Positions 60,230 through 64,000 of a stretch of DNA of 64,000 nt are shown here, piece by piece; position 1 is the first letter of the stretch, and every line of letters starts with the position of its first letter. The notes below the pieces were generated by a model that did not search any database, was not told where the DNA came from, and saw nothing but the letters and a program-made list of their open reading frames with translations. The stretch lies in the NCBI GenBank assembly GCA_946699065.1, contig CAMPDV010000152.1:248001-312000 (forward strand). The letters run 5' to 3'. Made by a program: the position numbers and the translations under genes. This DNA is from Loxodes magnus (taxonomy: Eukaryota > Ciliophora > Karyorelictea > Loxodida > Loxodidae).

Positions 60230-63218
60230 ATTAAATTTACTTAAAACTAAGAAGTCTTATTTTTACTCTAACTCTAAGAAAATATTGCAAAGATCAATTC
60301 TATAGTCAATAAAGGTATCAAAAAGCACTCTTTGTAGGATATTAGCGTCGAAGATATTTAATTTTTGGGAAGAGGAGGATTTGGAGATGTCTTCCTGAGC
60401 AATTTAACTGTTAAATAAACAGGCCAGTCTTCTTTAATAGCAATTAAAAGAATTTTTACGTATAAAGGGAAGAAGCCAGATTAATTAATAAAGAACTTGA
60501 TAAATGAAATTGAATTGCTGAGTAATGTCAGAAATCATAAGAATATAGTAAGTCTTCTAGGGATTATCCTTGAAAAGGAATAAATAGCTCTTATTCTAGA
60601 ATACTGTCCAAAAGAATTTCACAAGACTGTAAGTGCTTTAACAAGACCTCTTACAGAAGAAAATATTATAGTTGTTCTGTAGTACCTGAAATAGATAGCA
60701 GAAGGACTTCATTATCTTCATGCTTGCTTGATTCTATATAGAGATATGAAGCCTCAAAACATTCTTATAAGTGAGAATGGAACAGCTAAGATAATAGACT
60801 TTGGAATATCCCGCTAGATGAAATTTAGCGATTACTCTAACTAGATGCAATGGTTGCAAACTCAGTAAATAGGAACTATAAACTTCTTATCTCCAGAAGT
60901 GCTAATAAGCTAACTGCTAACAGAGAAGAGTGATGTATGATCGTTAGGAGGAGTAATTTATTGAGCCTTGAATGGTTAAATACCATATTTCTAAATCTAA
61001 ACTCCAGTATAAGTATAAGAGGAGATATCAAGAGGAGCCTTACCTCAGTAATTTATAAATTTACCTATTGATCTAAATGAAATAATTGACATGTGCTATA
61101 AGAAGAAAATAACTGAGAGAGCGTCTACAGAATAAATAATAAACGCATTAGATAAAGCTATAATGAGTAGAGTTAGCTATTAAGGTGGAAATTAGCTAAT
61201 GGTATAATAAATGCAAATTTAGGTAGAACATTATTAAATTTGTACTTATAGGAGAAAAATGAGCGTTAATAGATTGAAAATAGGTTGGAGGTTTAATTAC
61301 TTGAAAAAGAAAGAGAATTACTATTCTAGCAAACCATAATTGATTAAAATATTCAACAGCTAACAAGAGAAACCAACTTAAGATAAAACTGTGAAGAATA
61401 GCTCTAAAAACAAGCTAATGAATTAAACGATCTCAAGTAGCAAGTATAGGAACTGTAAGAACAACTCAGATAAAATAGTGCAGTTAATAGAGAAAATTGA
61501 AATTTTACTGCTAATGCTCAACAATTATAGAATAATAATCCTTTTTAAAAAAGTGGCTAGATCTGAATTCTTAATGACTCCTTTAGTTAATATACTGATT
61601 AACTAAGTTAATCTTAATATTATTAAGAAGATCTAAATGGATTGGATGCTAAGAGTGATTTTAAAAATATATTAGAAATGAGAGTCGAAAATTAAGGGTA
61701 ATCAGGCTTAAAATAAATATCAGCTAGAAGAAATTTGGAGATTCTATCTAGAAATTTAAACTAAAACAAAGATTTATTATAGTATTTCGAATTTTTAGCT
61801 CTAAGTTTTGATTCTTTCAGAACTATTAAAAGCGATGGAAATTGTTATTATAGAGCTGTTGGATTTGCCTTTCTAGAACATTTAATTCGATAAACAACTT
61901 CTAAGTAAGAGATAATTCAGTTTATAGAGAAGGTTTAGTAAGCAAAAGGATATTTCACTTTAAGGAAGTCTTATTCCTAAAATTGCTTTAACTCTGAGCT
62001 AAGATCAAAATTTATAGAGCTCTTAAAGACTCTGGAGAGAAAGAAATAAGAAAACAATATTAATTAGCTTTTAGAAAAATGAATCTCTGGAAACATCAAC
62101 AGATTTGATGAAGCTTTAGTCTGGGAAATGAGAACATATACAGCCAACTATCTAGAATTTCACAAGATTCACTTTTAAAATTTTACTGAAGATCTTCAAG
62201 AATAGATAGAAAGTATATTAGTAATGGGAAAAGAAGCTGAAAACTTAGCAATGGGTCCTTTATAGATAATTTTAAGAGTGAAAATAGAAATAATAATATT
62301 AGAAGAAAATAGGGAAATTCCAATTGAACTTAATTAGATGAATGTAAGCGGAAAGCTTCCAATATTATTTTTACTACTTAGAGCAGGAAAATTTGATTTG
62401 ATATATCCAAATGAGATATCCAAATCAGATGGATATTTAATAGAAAAGAATATAGGAAAAGAAAAATTTATGAAAGAGGACTTTAAAATAGATTAATGAC
62501 CATTCAAAATAGAAATTGATAAAGTACGTTGTAATGCTCCTTATTTAGACGAAAACTAGTTACCTCACAATTAATAAGCTTATCAATAACTAGAAATTTA
62601 AAAATTCTATATGTGCATGCACAAGAAATGTCAGAAACAAATTACTTAAGATGAAATTGTTTAAATGAATACTTGCGATCATACGTTTTGCAAAGATTGC
62701 TTTATGTCTTATCTGCAAAGATAGACAAAAGGTAAACTCATATGCCATTAAAACGAAGAAGAATTTTATACAGAATGCCTATTTTAAAATTGTCATGTGC
62801 AAATGAATCAACTGGATATAAAGTAAGCAATGGATGAGGAACAGTATACATATTATTAGCATCAAATGATAAGAAGATTAGAAAGATATTTATAGAAAGA
62901 AAACTCATAGAATGCAAAGCATAATTAGTTTAATTAAACTGTAGAAAAAAATAAATGCTAAATGCGAGATTGTAGATAGTCTGGAGCAAAAATTTAGATA
63001 ATAACTCTAAAATGTAAACATCAATACTGCAGAGAATGTTTACTCAAGTATATGAAAGATAATACTCAAAAAAGTTTTGTAAAAGCTGCTCATGAGAAAG
63101 ATGTAAAATGTCCTTAATAAAAGTGCTAAGAGCTAATTTAATAGGATAAATAAAAATACTGGAAGAAAATAGCTAGGAGAATTATGAAAAGACAAATAAA
63201 TAAGAAACAAAAAAATGA
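60230..63218 (+). pseudogene. K2': decayed inverted copy of the kinase-otubain-RING gene K2
   Basis: Aligned to K2 by reverse complement. The K2 start codon corresponds to ATT at 60230. One base is missing after the kinase domain (near 61240) and one near the C-terminus (near 63140), each moving the frame. The kinase retains GRGGFGDV and has YRDMKPQN and IDFG where K2 has HREMKPQN and TDFG, so it regained or kept the catalytic Asp but lost the preceding His. The otubain segment has SDGNCYY and the same [10 protein letters not shown] as K2. Loss of start plus two frame shifts makes a full product unlikely, unless an in-frame ATG further in is used for a partial protein. Confidence 0.8.
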
Positions 63219-64000
63219 AAAATTGAAAAAATTTATTATCTATAAACTTAAATTATTTTAGAATAATTATATAAATCAAATTTTAGCTTTTATCATAGCT
63301 TTAATTTATTTAATATGCAAAATCTTCTTTCTATCATAATACTTTACCATGGTATAAATGCTGCTTATTCTATTTTTCTTTTACTTCTTTTATTCCAAAA
63401 GTTCTCAAACCTTTAATGGACAAGTTTTATTATGATTGCTACCTAAATTTTCGATGCTTATTATTTTTATTGTTCTAAATAATCTCATTTTGTAATATTT
63501 TCAAATAGGAAAAATAGTTAAAATAAAAAGGATATCTTTTCAAAGAACTTAGCAAAATAAAGTTGTTTATAACGCGAAAATCTTAACAAGCAACTTTAAT
63601 ATAATTAATTTTAATAAGATTAAATTGAACAAATTACCTTGGAAATGATAAAAGTTTAAGGCATAGAAGAATGCTTTAGTTTCTTTAATGCTAATATTGT
63701 TATGCATATACTAAATACATACATCTATTGTATTTAGAGATGTAGAAGATACTTATGATTTCCTACATTTGTATATGATATTTAATTCCTTATATTTACT
63801 AATAAAGCTATTCCTTTTAAAAAACTTTTTTAATGCTTCTGAAGTTTATATTTATTAATCCAAACACTTAATACCTCATTAAGCAAATACTTTTAAAAAG
63901 AGATACTACTAAATAAATAAAAAGTTAGAAAGTTATAACTAATGTAGCAAATGTTTCTAGTAAATCTAAATATTAACTTCCTACCTGATAACTAGCAGCA

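Larger units (their letters stand above)
59249..64000. repeat. 4.8-kb inverted duplication, second arm (K2' pseudogene)
   Basis: Inverted copy of 20979-25750, joined to the end of copy A' at about 59247/59249 with only a few bases of possible overlap. Divergence from the original arm is patchy: flanks and the otubain-RING part are nearly identical, while the kinase part carries many changes. Confidence 0.95.

Noticed and set aside
1-64000. tRNA or rRNA genes and internal eliminated sequences
   Set aside because: No cloverleaf or rRNA core was recognised, and without the somatic sequence no eliminated segment can be defined.

Overview
The window looks like nuclear DNA of a ciliate that reads all three standard stop codons as sense. 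Paralogous protein kinases in the window exchange CAA/CAG with TAA/TAG at matching glutamine positions and TGG with TGA at matching tryptophan positions. Complete frames end at a TGA. This fits the karyorelictean code (TAA/TAG = Gln, TGA = Trp internally and stop at the gene end), as in Loxodes or a relative; Condylostoma-type heterotrichs remain possible. The DNA is very AT-rich. Standard-code ORFs are meaningless here, so the genes below were read by eye in the altered code.

Layout: a block of about 15 kb (1-14994, cut by the window's left edge) recurs as a near-identical direct copy at 44193-59247. A 4.8-kb block (20979-25750) recurs inverted at 59249-64000, fused directly to the end of the second 15-kb copy. 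Between them lie three kinase-family genes (K1 and K2 on minus, K3 on plus), two probable membrane-protein genes, and a set of nested non-LTR retroelements.

The main finding is K1 (complement 14792-17962). It is a single 1056-residue protein joining a Ser/Thr kinase, a Q-rich coiled coil, an otubain-like deubiquitinase (Cys553, His729, Asp731) and two RBR-RING1-like zinc fingers. K2 has the same architecture with an intact frame, but carries HRE for HRD in the kinase and Lys for the catalytic His in the otubain domain. K2', the inverted copy, has lost its ATG and frame. K3 keeps a good kinase domain but has a Q/N-rich tail and an unrecognised C-terminus. The family would put phosphorylation, ubiquitin removal and probably ubiquitin ligation on one polypeptide.

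The retroelements include an APE-type LINE with a fused long frame (33475-39923), a second LINE (minus, about 5860-10860), an RT fragment (39990-40500), SINE-like units that share the first LINE's 3' tail, and a family of about 0.9-kb ORF1-only elements. These elements encode a coiled coil plus CCHC knuckle, begin at their ATG, end in TTA repeats, and in four cases lie between 15-19-bp target duplications. Those inside the 15-kb block are shared by both copies, so they inserted before the duplication.
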